DNA from: Podarcis raffonei
Lineage: Eukaryota; Chordata; Lepidosauria; Squamata; Lacertidae
Assembly: GCF_027172205.1 (NCBI RefSeq)
Contig: NC_070614.1
Coordinates: 30,132,501-30,196,500, forward strand
Length of the DNA: 64,000 nt
Reading direction: 5' to 3'
Positions 43,899 to 54,682 of the stretch are shown here, piece by piece (position 1 is the stretch's first letter; each line of letters starts with the position of its first letter). The notes below the pieces were generated by a model. That model was not told the origin of the DNA. It searched no databases and saw nothing but the letters and a program-made list of their open reading frames with translations. Both the position numbers and the translations under genes were made by a program.

Positions 43899-46662
43899 AC
43901 GCCACCAATCCTTCTGGGTTTCCCCAGCTACTCTGGGCGGCTTTCAGCAAAAGTTTAAAAGTACATTAAAACATCAATCATTAAAAACTTCCCTAAACAG
44001 TGCTGCCTTCAGATGTCTTCTAAACGTCAGGTAGTTGTTTATTTCTTTGACATTTGATTGGAAGGTGTTCCACAGGGCGGGCACCACTACTGAGAAGGCC
44101 CTCTGCCTGGTTTCCTGTAACTTTTCTTCTTGCAGTGAGGGAACCGCCAGAAGGCCCTCGGCACTGGACGTCAGTGTCTGGGCATAATGATGGGGGTGGA
44201 GACGCTACTTCAGGTATATTGGGGCAAAGCCATTTAGGGCTTTAAAGGTCATCACCAACACTTTGAATTGTGCTCAGAAACATACTGGGAGCCAATGTAG
44301 ATCTTTCAAGACCAGTGTTATTTGGTCTCGATGGTGCTTCCAGTTACCAGTCTAGCTGACACATTCTGGATTAGTTGTAGTTTCCGGGTCGCCTTCAAAG
44401 GTAGTCCCACATAGAGTGCATTGCAGTAGTCCAAGTGGGAGATAACCAAAGCATGCACCACTCTGGCGAGGCAGTCTGAGGGCAGGTAGGATCTCAGCCT
44501 GCATATCAGATGGAGCTGGTAGACAGCTGCCCTGGACACAGAATTGACCTGCACCTCCATGGACAGCTGTGAGTCCAAAATTACTCCCAGGCTGCACACC
44601 TGCTCCTTCAGGGGCACAGTAGCCCCATTCAGGACCAGGGAGCAGAACTAGGAAACAGCTTTCACCTTTGTCCTTAGACTGCCGGAGATTATCGACCAGT
44701 GCAACCAAGGCAGTTTCAGTCCCATGATGGGGCCTGAATCCTGATTGGAGGGGATCCAAATGGTCCACATCCTCCAGGCATGCTTGGAGTTGTTCAGCAA
44801 CCACCCGCTCATTCACCTTGCCCAAGAGTGGAAGATTTGAGACTGGGCGATAGCCATATTGGCTGGGTCTAAGGATGATTTTTTAAGAAGCAGTTTAATG
44901 ACTGCCTCTTTCAGGGGGTCTGGGAAGGCTCCCTCACAAAGCGAAGCATTCACCACCCCACAGAGTCCATCGCCCAGCCCTTCCCAGCTCACTTTTATCG
45001 GCCAGGATGGGCAAGGGTCAAGGAGACAGGTGGTTGGTTTTAAGAGAGTCTGTGTACTGGTCCAGTAAACGCTTCCACTGCGCCACCAGCAACAGTTCTC
45101 TTTGCAGAGCTTTAATTAAGTCCAGTGCAGAGATTCTTGTTGCAGTACAAGCTTCAAAGTCTCAGCAGCAAAGAAATAACGACACAGGGAAGCCTGTCTT
45201 TCCAAAGACAGGTTTATTGCAGAAAGATAACAGAAACACCTCCGGAGCTTTCAGACATTTTTGCTTCACGCCCCCACAGGCAGAGAAAACAAACACTCTT
45301 TATATACTGAGCAACTTAACAACTTAACAAGCTTGACTACTTAAAGTCACATGACATTGCTAACTTGCCAGCGTCTTAGGTTTCACACCCTAACAGGTTT
45401 CACTCATCCAACAGCCTGTCCACATCCTTGGAGGTAGCAGATTGGAATTGATTCCATGCAACTCGACTAGACAGGACTCTAGCACTCTCCCACCCCAGCC
45501 CTGCTCCCACAGTGGAGTCTACCTCTTTCTGAATCTGAGCATCTTTATCTGCCAAAAACTTCACAAAATCTTTTCAGGAGAGCTTGGGGTCTTTACCAGG
45601 CCCTGATGGCAAAGGTGGTTCCATTAAATTGCGAACCACCTGAAAGAGTCTCCTGCTGCTATTTTCTGCAGATGCAATAGAGGCAGTGACGATAGTCATC
45701 TTCATCATCACTATCACCACTCGGTAGGCTCAGCGCTGAAATCTAACCTGTTTCCGGTCCGATTCAGAATGAGTTTTCCGCCACCAGCGCTCTAGTCTCA
45801 GCTTTGTTTCATCGCCCTCAGCTCCAGGGAAAACCACGGGGCTGTCCGGGCTCCATGCAATTGGAGAGGGAGCTTTGGAGCCAGACAGTCAATAGCCCTG
45901 GTTAACTCCGTATTACAGCGGTCCACCAGGGAATCAGCTGAAAGGCCATCAACATGGGATAAACCATCCCCTACCACTCTCTGGAAACCATTTGGATCCA
46001 TTAAGTGGTGGGGGCGAACCATCTGAATTGGTCTCACCTCCCTGGCAAGGGGAAGTGTTGTGGAGAAGTCCAGTTGCACCAGGACATGATCTGACCATGG
46101 CACTTCTTTAGTTTTGCTTTTACTTAGTGTCAGATCACCAACATCCATGGAAGTGAGCACCAGGTTTAAGGCATGTCCGCGACTATGAGTTAGGCCAAAT
46201 TTATTCAGGGATAGCCCCATGGAGGCCATGCTTTCCACAAAGTCCTGAGCAGCCCCTTGTAAGGTCATGTTGGCATGGATGTTAACATCCCCTAGGACAG
46301 CCTTTCTCAACTTGTGGGTCCCCAGATGTTGTTGAATTACAACTCCCCTAGCTAGCAAGGCCAGAGCTCAGGGATTATGGGAGTTGTAGTCCAACAACAT
46401 CTGGGGACCCACAGGTTGAGAACCTCTGCCCTAGGACAACCAAACGAAGCATCTCCAGGAGAACACCCGCCACAACCTGAAGCAGCTCAGACAGGGAATC
46501 CTTGGTGCAGTGGAGAGGTCGGTACACCAAAAGGAATCCTGTACTGCCCCTATTATTGCCCAACTTACAGAACATGCACTCAGATAACTGGGTCTTCCCA
46601 ATAGGATGCCCAGAGGCAGGGATAGTCTTCAAACAAAGTGAGTTCATGGCAAAGAACATCAA
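43855..46662 (-). mobile_element. Old L2 LINE, interrupted by a hAT MITE
   Basis: On the minus strand this spans from an endonuclease remnant (46375-46662, FLLVYRPLHCTKDSLSELLQ) and post-endonuclease text (45798-46358, HDLVL-type blocks, DHVLVQLDF, APWFSLELRAMK). It continues to reverse transcriptase (44352-44825, DHLDPLQSGFRPHHGTETAL) and the C-terminal domain (44318-44617, VISHLDYCNALYVGLPL). The 3' UTR follows, then a (TTA)n run at 43853-43892. Several shifts and a gap around 45.0-45.8 kb show it is old. The hAT MITE at 46298-46428 lies inside the endonuclease part. Confidence 0.85.
46298..46428. mobile_element. hAT MITE, palindromic, perfect 8-bp duplication, inside L2
   Basis: It starts CAGCCTTTCTCAAC and ends GTTGAGAACCTCTG, with long inner arms ('gtgggtccccagatgttgtt' facing 'aacaacatctggggacccac'). 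The 8-mer CCCTAGGA is present at 46290-46297 and 46429-46436. Removing element and one duplication rejoins the L2 text cleanly. It is 131 bp and nearly a perfect hairpin. Confidence 0.95.
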
Positions 46663-48155
46663 ATGAACTTTAATTGAACTTTAATAGTGACAGCTGGAAG
46701 TGCCCTAATTGCATATTTCCATGCGCCATATCTTTGAAAAAAACTTTACAAGCTTTCCTGGAAACCCAAAAAATGTTGTTGCCTATGTTTAGTAAATGTC
46801 ATTTGCCTTTTCCCCAGTGATCTAATACAGCATCTTAGACTAGTACAGGATAAAAGTGTTTGACACTATATACTATCTACTCCACCAGGAAAAACTTTGC
46901 ATTCATCTGTAACGCAGAATGCAGACTGTTGGTGAAAACAGTCAAGTCTTGCCAATCAGAAAACATTTTTTTGCCAGTGCAGACTTAATTTTGGCACAAT
47001 GATTTATTTCCAATCTATCCTCCAAAAAGGAAAAGGGTTTCTCATTTTTCAACTGTTGCCATGCAAAATCTGGATTTGGTAGGATCCTTCAAAGGAAAGC
47101 ATGGTAAGTCCTTGTGTGCTGATATGGATCTTTGTTACTTAGAAGTACAATTAGAGAAAATAAAGTGAAATGCAAATCTGATATAAAATGCTTCAAATAT
47201 GCTGTTTGTTATTATGTATATTTACTAGAAAGTGGGTTCTATGGAGTTCAGTAGAACTTTCTCCCAATTTAGCAACCTTCTTATCTATCTATTCCAATAT
47301 AGAGGCCATATGGCACTATTTACACTGATTAGAACAAGATTTAAAAATATCTAATAAAACTGCTGAAAATAAAGTAAAACATGTATATTTGTTTTCTGGG
47401 AAGACTAGAACAAAAAATATAATAAATTCAACACTTTTGCAGCACAGCATGAACACCATTGTATTCGTCAAATTATAAATAATTTGTTTTTTATGCTTTT
47501 AAATAAATAACAAACATTTTTCACTTGTTTGCCGCTGAAAATTATAAGAAGCTATTTGGAAAGTAGATTTATTTATCTATTTAGGAAAGGGCATTTATAC
47601 AAATTATGAAATAAGACTTTGCTCTTATCCATCAGGGCTTTTTAAAACACTCTTATGATTCAGAAGATCTTTCTGTGGATCTAACCTATTGACATTGCAA
47701 CCTTTAGTTCATAACTACAAAAAAAAAACCCTTCCACTGAACCCAGTAGGGCTTAATTCAGAGTTAACACAAATAGAATGAGTAATTCAGAGTAAACACA
47801 AACCATCAAGCGTTATATTTTATCCAGTGTGATCTATTGGGGGCCACTGAACATTAGCACTAAAGCAGTGAATAGACTTAAACAGGATGGAAGCAATTCT
47901 AGTCATTACATCAAGTTAAATGAATGTCCTCAGATACAAATATATGGAAACGCTGGTGCTGTCTCATAGAAAGGCTGAATTAAAAACAGAGCAATAGCAT
48001 CTTTTTTTCCTGGAGAAGCATGGGCTTTTAATTTTATTCTTAAATGCTAGTCCCTCCTGGAGCACAAGGGGCTTTTTAACTTGTGAAGTACAAACATACA
48101 ATCATATGCATGTTAATTTGGAAGTAAATTTCCAAAAAAGTAGTGTATTTTTCAT
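46663..48155. other. Gene-free AT-rich spacer
   Basis: No coding frame is recognised. Two short pieces (47225-47275 and 47735-47810) faintly resemble the palindromic MITE family. Confidence 0.45.
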
Positions 48156-48157
48156 CT

Positions 48158-48220
48158 TTGTTGGAAGCCGCCCAGAGTGGCTGGGGAAACCCAGCCAGAT
48201 GGGCGGGGTACAAATAATAA

Positions 48221-48263
<43 letters not shown>
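48158..48263 (+). mobile_element. L2 3' tail with (TTA)n
   Basis: 'ttggaagccgcccagagtgg', 'ctggggaaacccagccagat', 'gggcggggtacaaataataa' and a (TTA)n run. This is the sense orientation of the same L2 tail seen antisense at 8.0 kb and 43.9 kb. Confidence 0.85.
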
Positions 48264-48265
<2 letters not shown>

Positions 48266-48364
48266 CATGGTATGTGTCCTGTAGGACTTTCTTCCAAGTC
48301 ATAGGATTACACTAACAGTGTTATTCAAAAATATTTTCCTTATTCCCCAGAAAATAAATGATGC

Positions 48365-48367
<3 letters not shown>

Positions 48368-48396
<29 letters not shown>
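48368..48396. repeat. (GATT)n microsatellite
   Basis: Six to seven GATT units. Confidence 0.9.
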
Positions 48397-48528
48397 ATTT
48401 TATCATGTCGCATCTACTTGGTACCTCCGACTGGTATTTGATCCAGTGGGGTGAGGAAGAGCCAATTGTCAGTGACTGCCCTTTTCCTTTGCACCCTGCT
48501 GCATTACATCCCACAATATTTTGAAGCT

Positions 48529-49296
48529 CTGCCAACTCCCATGTACTTCTTTCTGTGGAACTTGTCCTTCTTAGAGATCTGGTACATCACCGTCACCCTG
48601 CCAAAGGCTATGGTGAACTTTGTGATAGAGAGCAATCTGATCTCCTTTGTGGGATGCATGATGCAACTCTATTTCTTCCTGGCATTGGGCTGCACCGAGT
48701 GTGTCCTCCTTGCCGTCATGGCCTATGACCGCTATGTTGCCATCTGCTACCCTTTGCGCTACCAGGTAATCATGACACGAACTCTCTGTATCCAGCTGGC
48801 AGCTGGATCATGGATGAGTGGCTTTTTCATCTCAACATGGAAAGTCCTCCTAATATCTCAATTGACATACTGTGGTCCCAACATCATAAATCACTTCTTC
48901 TGTGATGTATCCCCACTTCTGAACTTGTCTTGCACTGATATGTCCATGTCTGAGCTGACAGATTTCATATTAGCTTTGTTTATCCTACTGACTCCCCTTT
49001 GTGTCACTATCATGTCCTACATTTATATCATCTCCACCATCCTACGCATTCCCTCAGCCAAAGGCCGCCAGAAAGCATTCTCTACTTGTGCATCTCACCT
49101 CACTGTGGTAGTGATCTTCTACTCTGCCAGTATTTTCATCTATGCCCGCCCCAGGGCCATCAGCTCCCTCAATTCGAGCAAACTTGTTTCACTTCTTTAT
49201 GCTGTCATAGTCCCCCTTTGCAACCCGATTATTTACTGTCTCAGGAACAATGAAGTGAAACAAGCACTGAAGAAAACCCTCTTGTGGAAGCCATAA
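48529..49296 (+). pseudogene. Olfactory receptor, family 6-like, missing start and first helix
   Basis: From [16 protein letters not shown] onward the receptor is intact: [57 protein letters not shown] and NPIIYCLRN. That is about 252 residues without stop or frameshift, ending KKTLLWKP. The first about 57 residues of a normal OR (glycosylation site, helix 1 with EN, first intracellular loop start) are absent. The frame upstream to 48451 is open but begins with GTG, has no ATG and shows no receptor homology. The first in-frame ATG is the Met of PMY. An L2 tail and a (GATT)n run lie within 400 bases upstream. It is most likely a recent pseudogene with 5' loss. Closest to the OR6B/OR6P group by eye. 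A short start exon elsewhere cannot be excluded but would be unusual. Confidence 0.85.
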
Positions 49297-49313
49297 GGAA
49301 GCCTTTTTATGGC

Positions 49314-49638
49314 CAGGGGCAGATTTAGGTTTGATGAGGCCCTACGCTGCTGAAGATAATGGGGCCCTTTATATGTCCAGCTGTCCTTTGTCAACAACAA
49401 ATTGTTGCTGTTTTTTGTGTTGAATATATGCTATATGGTAATTTATGGACCTAATAGGTATCTAAAGCCATTTGCCACTGTTGCTGTATATAGGTTTTAT
49501 TTTATTTTATTTGTTTTTTTAATCTTATATTTTGGAAATGTACATCCAGGGTTTTTTTCCCTTTAAATTTTTTGGGGGCCCCAAGAGAGTGGGGCCCTAA
49601 GCTATAGCTTGTTTAGCTTATACGTAAATCCAGCACTG
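49314..49638 (+). mobile_element. hAT-like non-autonomous element ('CAGGGGCAGATTTAGG')
   Basis: The ends are CAGGGGCAGATTTAGG and the inverse of CAGTGCTGGATTTACG. The flanks are TTTATGGC (49306-49313) and CTTATGAC (49639-49646), six of eight equal. A second, longer-bodied copy lies inverted at about 53805-54136. It begins 18 bases after the OR pseudogene stop. Confidence 0.8.
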
Positions 49639-49639
49639 C

Positions 49640-50119
49640 TTATGACTGATATGGAGACTGCTATTAGCACAGAATGCCATAGCTTGAGTGGTGCCCCTTA
49701 CTAGACACATGTCACACCTGTGGTAAGGGAACTTCACAGGTTGTCTATTAAGTACCAAGCCAGATTTAAAGTTATGTTACTAAAATATAAAGCCCTAAAC
49801 AGCTCTGGACTATGTTATCTGAAAGAACCAATTGCCCTCCATTAAGCTCAGCAAATGGAACAAATTTAGCCTTTCCATGAACTTCTGGTTATCATCTTCT
49901 GGTGATGCAGAGACAGACCTTGTGTCACTGGTGTTATGTAAAGCACTCCCTGCTGAAATACAAGAGGACACACCTATATTGGCATCGCACCGGGCTTTGA
50001 AGACACAGACATTCCCTTGGTCTCTCAAAATGTTTCAAGCACTGTATTGTTTTAATGGGATTGTTTTACTGCATGTTTTAATGATGGAGGTTTATGTTTC
50101 AATGTTTTATTGTGTGTGT

Positions 50120-50176
<57 letters not shown>

Positions 50177-50335
50177 TTATTTATACTCCACCCATCTGGC
50201 TGGGTTATGGATTAATTATGGATGTTTATATTTTAATATTTGTGCAATTGGTTTTTATACTTGTAAACCACTTAGAAACCTATTTTGTATTCGGTTCTAT
50301 ACAAATTTAACAAAAGCAACAACAATAATCCAGGG
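49640..50335 (+). mobile_element. Old L2-like LINE 3' region with (CAA)n
   Basis: 'accaagccagatttaaagtt', then 'aaatataaagccctaaacag' and 'ctctggactatgttat', resembles the C-terminal coding text of L2 in sense orientation. It is followed by a 3' UTR-like stretch. At 50119-50175 a (CAA)n run borders an antisense L2 tail ('atttatttatactccaccca'). After that comes another sense tail ('tgtaaaccacttagaaacct'). Two or more tails are apparently stacked here. Confidence 0.55.
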
Positions 50336-50399
50336 AAAAGTTCAGTTTTAATGTTACAGAGAAGTAAGTAGCAGGCTGCTCTTGCCTATTAAAAATGAA

Positions 50400-51843
50400 A
50401 GAGCTTTTTTTTGAACCAGCCAGAGAGTGGAGAAGCCTTTTTGGCTTAAGGGTCACATTCCAAAGCTTAAATGCTGGTAGTGTGCAGGGCCAAATCTAAA
50501 AGTTGGGGGGGGAGGAGGCCCATAGAGACATCCATACACTTTCCCCCTTCAATCACACCAATATTCCATTAATTCACACACATTTAGATGTTTAACATAT
50601 CCTGAAACAATGATAAAGGGGCACTGCTAAGAGTACTGCATGCCCTACAGGTATGCTTAATATGTAGAAGAAAACAGGCTTTTATTGTTGCATCTCCAGC
50701 CCTCTGGAACAAGTAGCCAGTAGCTTTTAACTTCTTCAAGTAAAATGCCTTCCAGAAACTCTCTAACAAACCAAGATACTCATAAGACATTTCCAAAATT
50801 AAATTTTGTGTGTGTGTGCATGTGTGCATGCGTGCGTGTGTGCGCGTGTGCGCACACACACATGTTAACATCTGACTGCAGCAATAACAAGACTGTCCTA
50901 AGGGCTATGGTGCTGAGTACTTAAACTGGTGTGTAGCCAGATGCTCTGCATGACTCAAATCCTACAAAGTTCATTGAAATCAATGAAATTGAAGTAGATG
51001 TATTTGTTAATTTCATTGGGTCTCCTCTGAGTAGTATTAACTAATATATAATTTCCTCTAATATAATGCATTTTATATTGCTGGTATATACAATTTAATG
51101 CATACCTCCCCAATGTATACAATATAAACATTGTTTTGTTGGAGAACTGCATTGCAAAATTCAGGGAAGAGAATTTTTTTTGAAGAAATAGCTGCATTGA
51201 GTTGCTGCATTCTGGATCAGTTGAATTTCTTTTGCATCCCTATTCTGAATATGACTCAGTTTTATACCACTCAGAAGTTAGTTCAGGGGGGCTGACTCCC
51301 TGGTATGTTTGCAATGGATGGTGGTCTTAATTTCACTGAACTCAGTTTCCAGAGAGCCACAGCCTTAGATTTTGAGAAACAAAGATGTATTTTTCTTGTG
51401 TGTCTTTTTCATGTGTGTCTTCAAAAGGTTAGCTACCTTCTGGAAGGAAGTCGCGTGGAAATTACATATAGCTAAGAATAGAAGTTGAGGAGGTTTCATT
51501 CACAAACCACAGTATATTCTCATGTTACTGTATGTCTCCTGTGTAACATATGTGTATCCTAACATAACCTACAGGGGGAATCCCAAACTATGCAAGGAAT
51601 GGGATTTAACTATTGGGTTAAAATGTTTGTATATCTTATCTCAATTTAGTCCTGTCTTTTTTCTTTTAGGGAAAGCTATAAAAAGGGAGCAGACAAGTTA
51701 TTTTTTTAAAAAAAGTGTTTCAGAGGAAAATAACAGTAACAATAAATATATTTTATTGGATAATCTGAATTTTTTGTCTGCAAGATTCATTTGTTATGGC
51801 ATGTTAGCATATGTTAAGTGACATTACATTTATGCTATTATTT
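50400..51843. other. Gene-free spacer
   Basis: Contains a (TG)n/(CA)n stretch at 50808-50862, and 50945-51050 faintly resembles the palindromic MITE. No coding frame is recognised. Confidence 0.45.
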
Positions 51844-52515
51844 ATTTATAGAAGAAGAAGAAGAAGAAGAAGAAGAAGAAGAAGAAGAAGAAGAATGACA
51901 ACAACAATGACAACAGCAACAACAATTTATTTGTACCCCACCCATCTGACTGGGTTGCCCCAGCAACTCTGGGCGGCTTCCAATATATATTGCTTGATTA
52001 ATAAAACCTCAAAGTGGTTTACAAAAATTCATCAGTAGACAACATTCTAAAACAGGTGTTTTAGGTATTAAAAAATATTTCAAATCAACAATGGGCTAAA
52101 GCCAGATTAAGGCACCCATTAGCTTTTACATATTTGAATAGGCTTGCCAAAAAAGAAACGAAAAAAGAAAAGAAATGGTAGGCACTGGAATGAAGGGGCC
52201 TGCTGAGATGAACAGTGTGAACAAAAAGGAAATTCAAAAGCTTGGGTGCTGCCACACTGAAAGATCAATTTCTTGCAAGTGCTCGAAGCAGTAAAGTGGG
52301 CAATCTCGCCTATAAACTGGTCCCAGTCTTTTATGGGCTTTATGTACTAATAGTAACACCCTGAACTTGACCCAGTAACTGATTGGCAACTAGCGCAGGT
52401 CTCTGAGCAGAGGTGCTACATGTTGGCCACAGCATTCCACACACTGCAGATTTCAGATCCAGGGCAAGAGAAGCCCCACATAGTAATCCATTCACTTATC
52501 AAAATTTATGAAAAG
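51844..52515 (-). mobile_element. Old L2-like LINE 3' end with (GAA)n
   Basis: A (GAA)n run (51851-51895) and a CAACAA stretch lead into 'tttatttgtaccccacccat', 'gccccagcaactctgggcgg' and then antisense UTR and coding-end text ('gggtgctgccacactgaaag', 'acttgacccagtaactgatt'). It is strongly diverged. Confidence 0.7.
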
Positions 52516-52565
52516 ATTTTATGTGTAGAAAACAACTGCTATGTAAAGAAACTCTCCAAACCCTT

Positions 52566-52758
52566 CTAGTACCTTAGTTTACAACCATAATCCGTTCTGG
52601 AGGTCCGCTTTCACCAATGGGGCCTCCAAAATAAAAAAGGGTTGTAATCCCCCCCAAATGAGTTGTAATCCAAAAAAGGGACACACACTTCGGGGTGTGA
52701 CATGGTTGTAATCCAGAACGGTTGTAATCCAAAATGGCTACAAACCAAGGTACCACTA
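52566..52758. mobile_element. Diverged mariner-like MITE (related to CAGTGGTACC)
   Basis: 'agtaccttagtttacaacc' faces 'ctacaaaccaaggtaccact'. The interior 'ccgttctggaggtccgcttt' matches the interior of the 6295 and 59360 copies, while 'ggttgtaatcc' is reiterated several times instead of 'gttaagaac'. It looks like a sister subfamily. The left end is eroded. Confidence 0.6.
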
Positions 52759-52759
52759 T

Positions 52760-53015
52760 ATGTTGCTAATACATCAGAACATTGCTGTTCCATTATGTTC
52801 AGTAGACACAGTATGTTTCCAAGAGTTCACAAGATGTTTATACAAGGTTCACAAGCAGTACATTAAAGCAACTGACCAGCTGCAGGTGCTGTGATGAGCT
52901 TTTCATACCTGCTTAAGAGCTACCTGTTCATTCAGACTTTTATTGGTTGCTCTTTGCGTGTCGAGGTCCCCAGGTCCACCCTAATAACTCACACATCACA
53001 CAGAATTTTTTGTTT
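52760..53015. other. No recognised feature
   Basis: Spacer. Confidence 0.4.
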
Positions 53016-53019
53016 AAGA

Positions 53020-53790
53020 TTTTTGGCATAATTTTGGCCACAACTTTATTAAAATACAAATTTGTGAGTGGTTGCGTAGGCATTGGTTGCGACTATCTGC
53101 CCCCACCATGGGGGACAGACTGACATTCCGCACGATGTGAAAGTCAGAATAGGGGAATACACTTGGGGGTAACAACGGAGCAGGGAACCTGCCCTCACCC
53201 CAAATGCAAACAGGAGCTCATTGCTATGGCCCGAGCCCCCTTGACAGAGTGGACAAGCAATAGTTAGCCCCCAATTCCTTTAACGGAATCCCTTGCAGCA
53301 GCAGCATTAGAGGGGCAGGCACAGCCAATCCATGCCCCTCAACCAACCAAACCATAAACCAATGCCTAACCACGAACCTTACAAGTTGTGACGATTTGCT
53401 ATGCAGTAGGCAAAAACCAAATGGCCCCAGCCAATCAGCCACATGGACAAAATCCCTACCAGGCCCCCGCTCCAAACCAGACGACCCCATGACAGGCATA
53501 GCAAGGTCAAAGCGAACATCCCTATTCTAGGGAGGGTGGGACGGGCAATCCGATGCACGGGCGAGAAGAGGAAGCCCTAGCCTCGTGCAAGGAGATTTAG
53601 TATTTCTGGCTGTCAATCAATAAATGGCAACATTAACTTCTTCCCAACAACAAGGGAAGCCCCAATTGCATCACTGGCCAACGATCAACTAGCCCGCCCC
53701 CCAACTTTGGAGTGTCCTTGTGGCCCCCACCGCAACACGTGCTCTCCATGAAGGAGAACACGCTTTCCCAGCTTGAAAGGATGTGTGTTC
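53020..53790 (-). mobile_element. Fossil DIRS/Ngaro-like retroelement, shortened copy
   Basis: The minus-strand 3' end carries the AATAAA-containing block shared with 14058-15540 (near-identical over about 25 bases). The other end shares its CACGTG-containing block with the window start (1-185). Between them lies only the tail end of the hydrolase-type frame. It is a broken internal-deletion copy. The family name is inferred from the 14-15 kb copy. Confidence 0.5.
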
Positions 53791-53804
53791 CTGGCTTCAG
53801 TGGG

Positions 53805-54136
53805 TAGAATTTTATAACAAATAAAATAAAACCTACATAGAGTAACAGTGTAGGCTCCTATGATGTAAGTAATGGACCCCACCTGCTAGCCTGCTCCCTA
53901 AAATATCACTGATTTGCTCATTTCTATATATAAGGTGCCTACATTCTGCATGGACTGGTTGCATGGCAACATGTGCAAATGGCTTTAGATACGTATTAGG
54001 TCCATAAATTACGATATAGCATATATTCAACAACAAAAACAGCAACAATTTGTTGTTGACCAAGGATAGCTGGACATATAAAGGGCCCCATTACCTTCAG
54101 TAACTTAGGGCCTCATCAAACCTAAATCCAGCCCTG
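53805..54136 (-). mobile_element. hAT-like non-autonomous element, second copy, truncated
   Basis: The reverse complement of the right end reads CAGGGCTGGATTTAGGTTTG and follows 49314-49638 closely ('gacatataaagggccccatt', 'aacaatttgttgttgac'). Its interior is longer than that copy: a stretch around 'tgatttgctcatttctatat' is present here and missing there. The left end is cut off beside the fossil retroelement. Confidence 0.75.
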
Positions 54137-54616
54137 ATTTTATCTCATCATGTTTTCTATGGACTTTGTGTTACACTCTCACATTACTTACATCAACTGT
54201 GCATAGTTAAACTGTGGAATTGGGAGGGGGGGGGAATTGTATTGAATTTGTCTTAACTTGTGGCTCATTTGATAAAATTTGGAAAATCAAAAAAAATGAT
54301 TTGTCCACTCTGAAGAAAAAACAACTATGGAATTTGGACCCACAGCATGCAATAATGGCCACCAATATGGATGACTTTAAAAGAGGACTAGAGTAGTGGC
54401 AGACCTTGGGGTCTCAAATTTCAGTGGCACCTTATGCGGCTTCAAAATTTGGCACTTTCACAGACAGGAAAGAAGAAAAATCTTTATGGAAATTCTGGCC
54501 AACAGATTTCAGCACAGAACTAGTTATATCTAGGAGTTTGATGTCCCTGGATGTACAGGAGCAGTCTACATGTATTTCCCACACATTTCTTGGATGTCTT
54601 CTGCTACTTTACATTT
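54137..54616. other. No recognised feature
   Basis: Spacer. Confidence 0.4.
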
Positions 54617-54618
54617 AG

Positions 54619-54623
54619 AGAGG

Positions 54624-54679
<56 letters not shown>
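54619..54679. repeat. (GA)n microsatellite
   Basis: About 60 bases of GAGGGAGGGA then pure GA repeats. Confidence 0.95.

Positions 54680-54682
<3 letters not shown>

Noticed and set aside
48451-48528. N-terminus of the OR at 48529-49296
   Set aside because: It begins with GTG, has no ATG and no helix-1 motif. It is open by chance.
50119-50175. CRISPR-like or coding asparagine/threonine repeat
   Set aside because: It is a plain (CAA)n microsatellite with no spacers. The open frames through it are artefacts.
51844-51900. Arginine-rich short protein
   Set aside because: It is a translation of a (GAA)n microsatellite.
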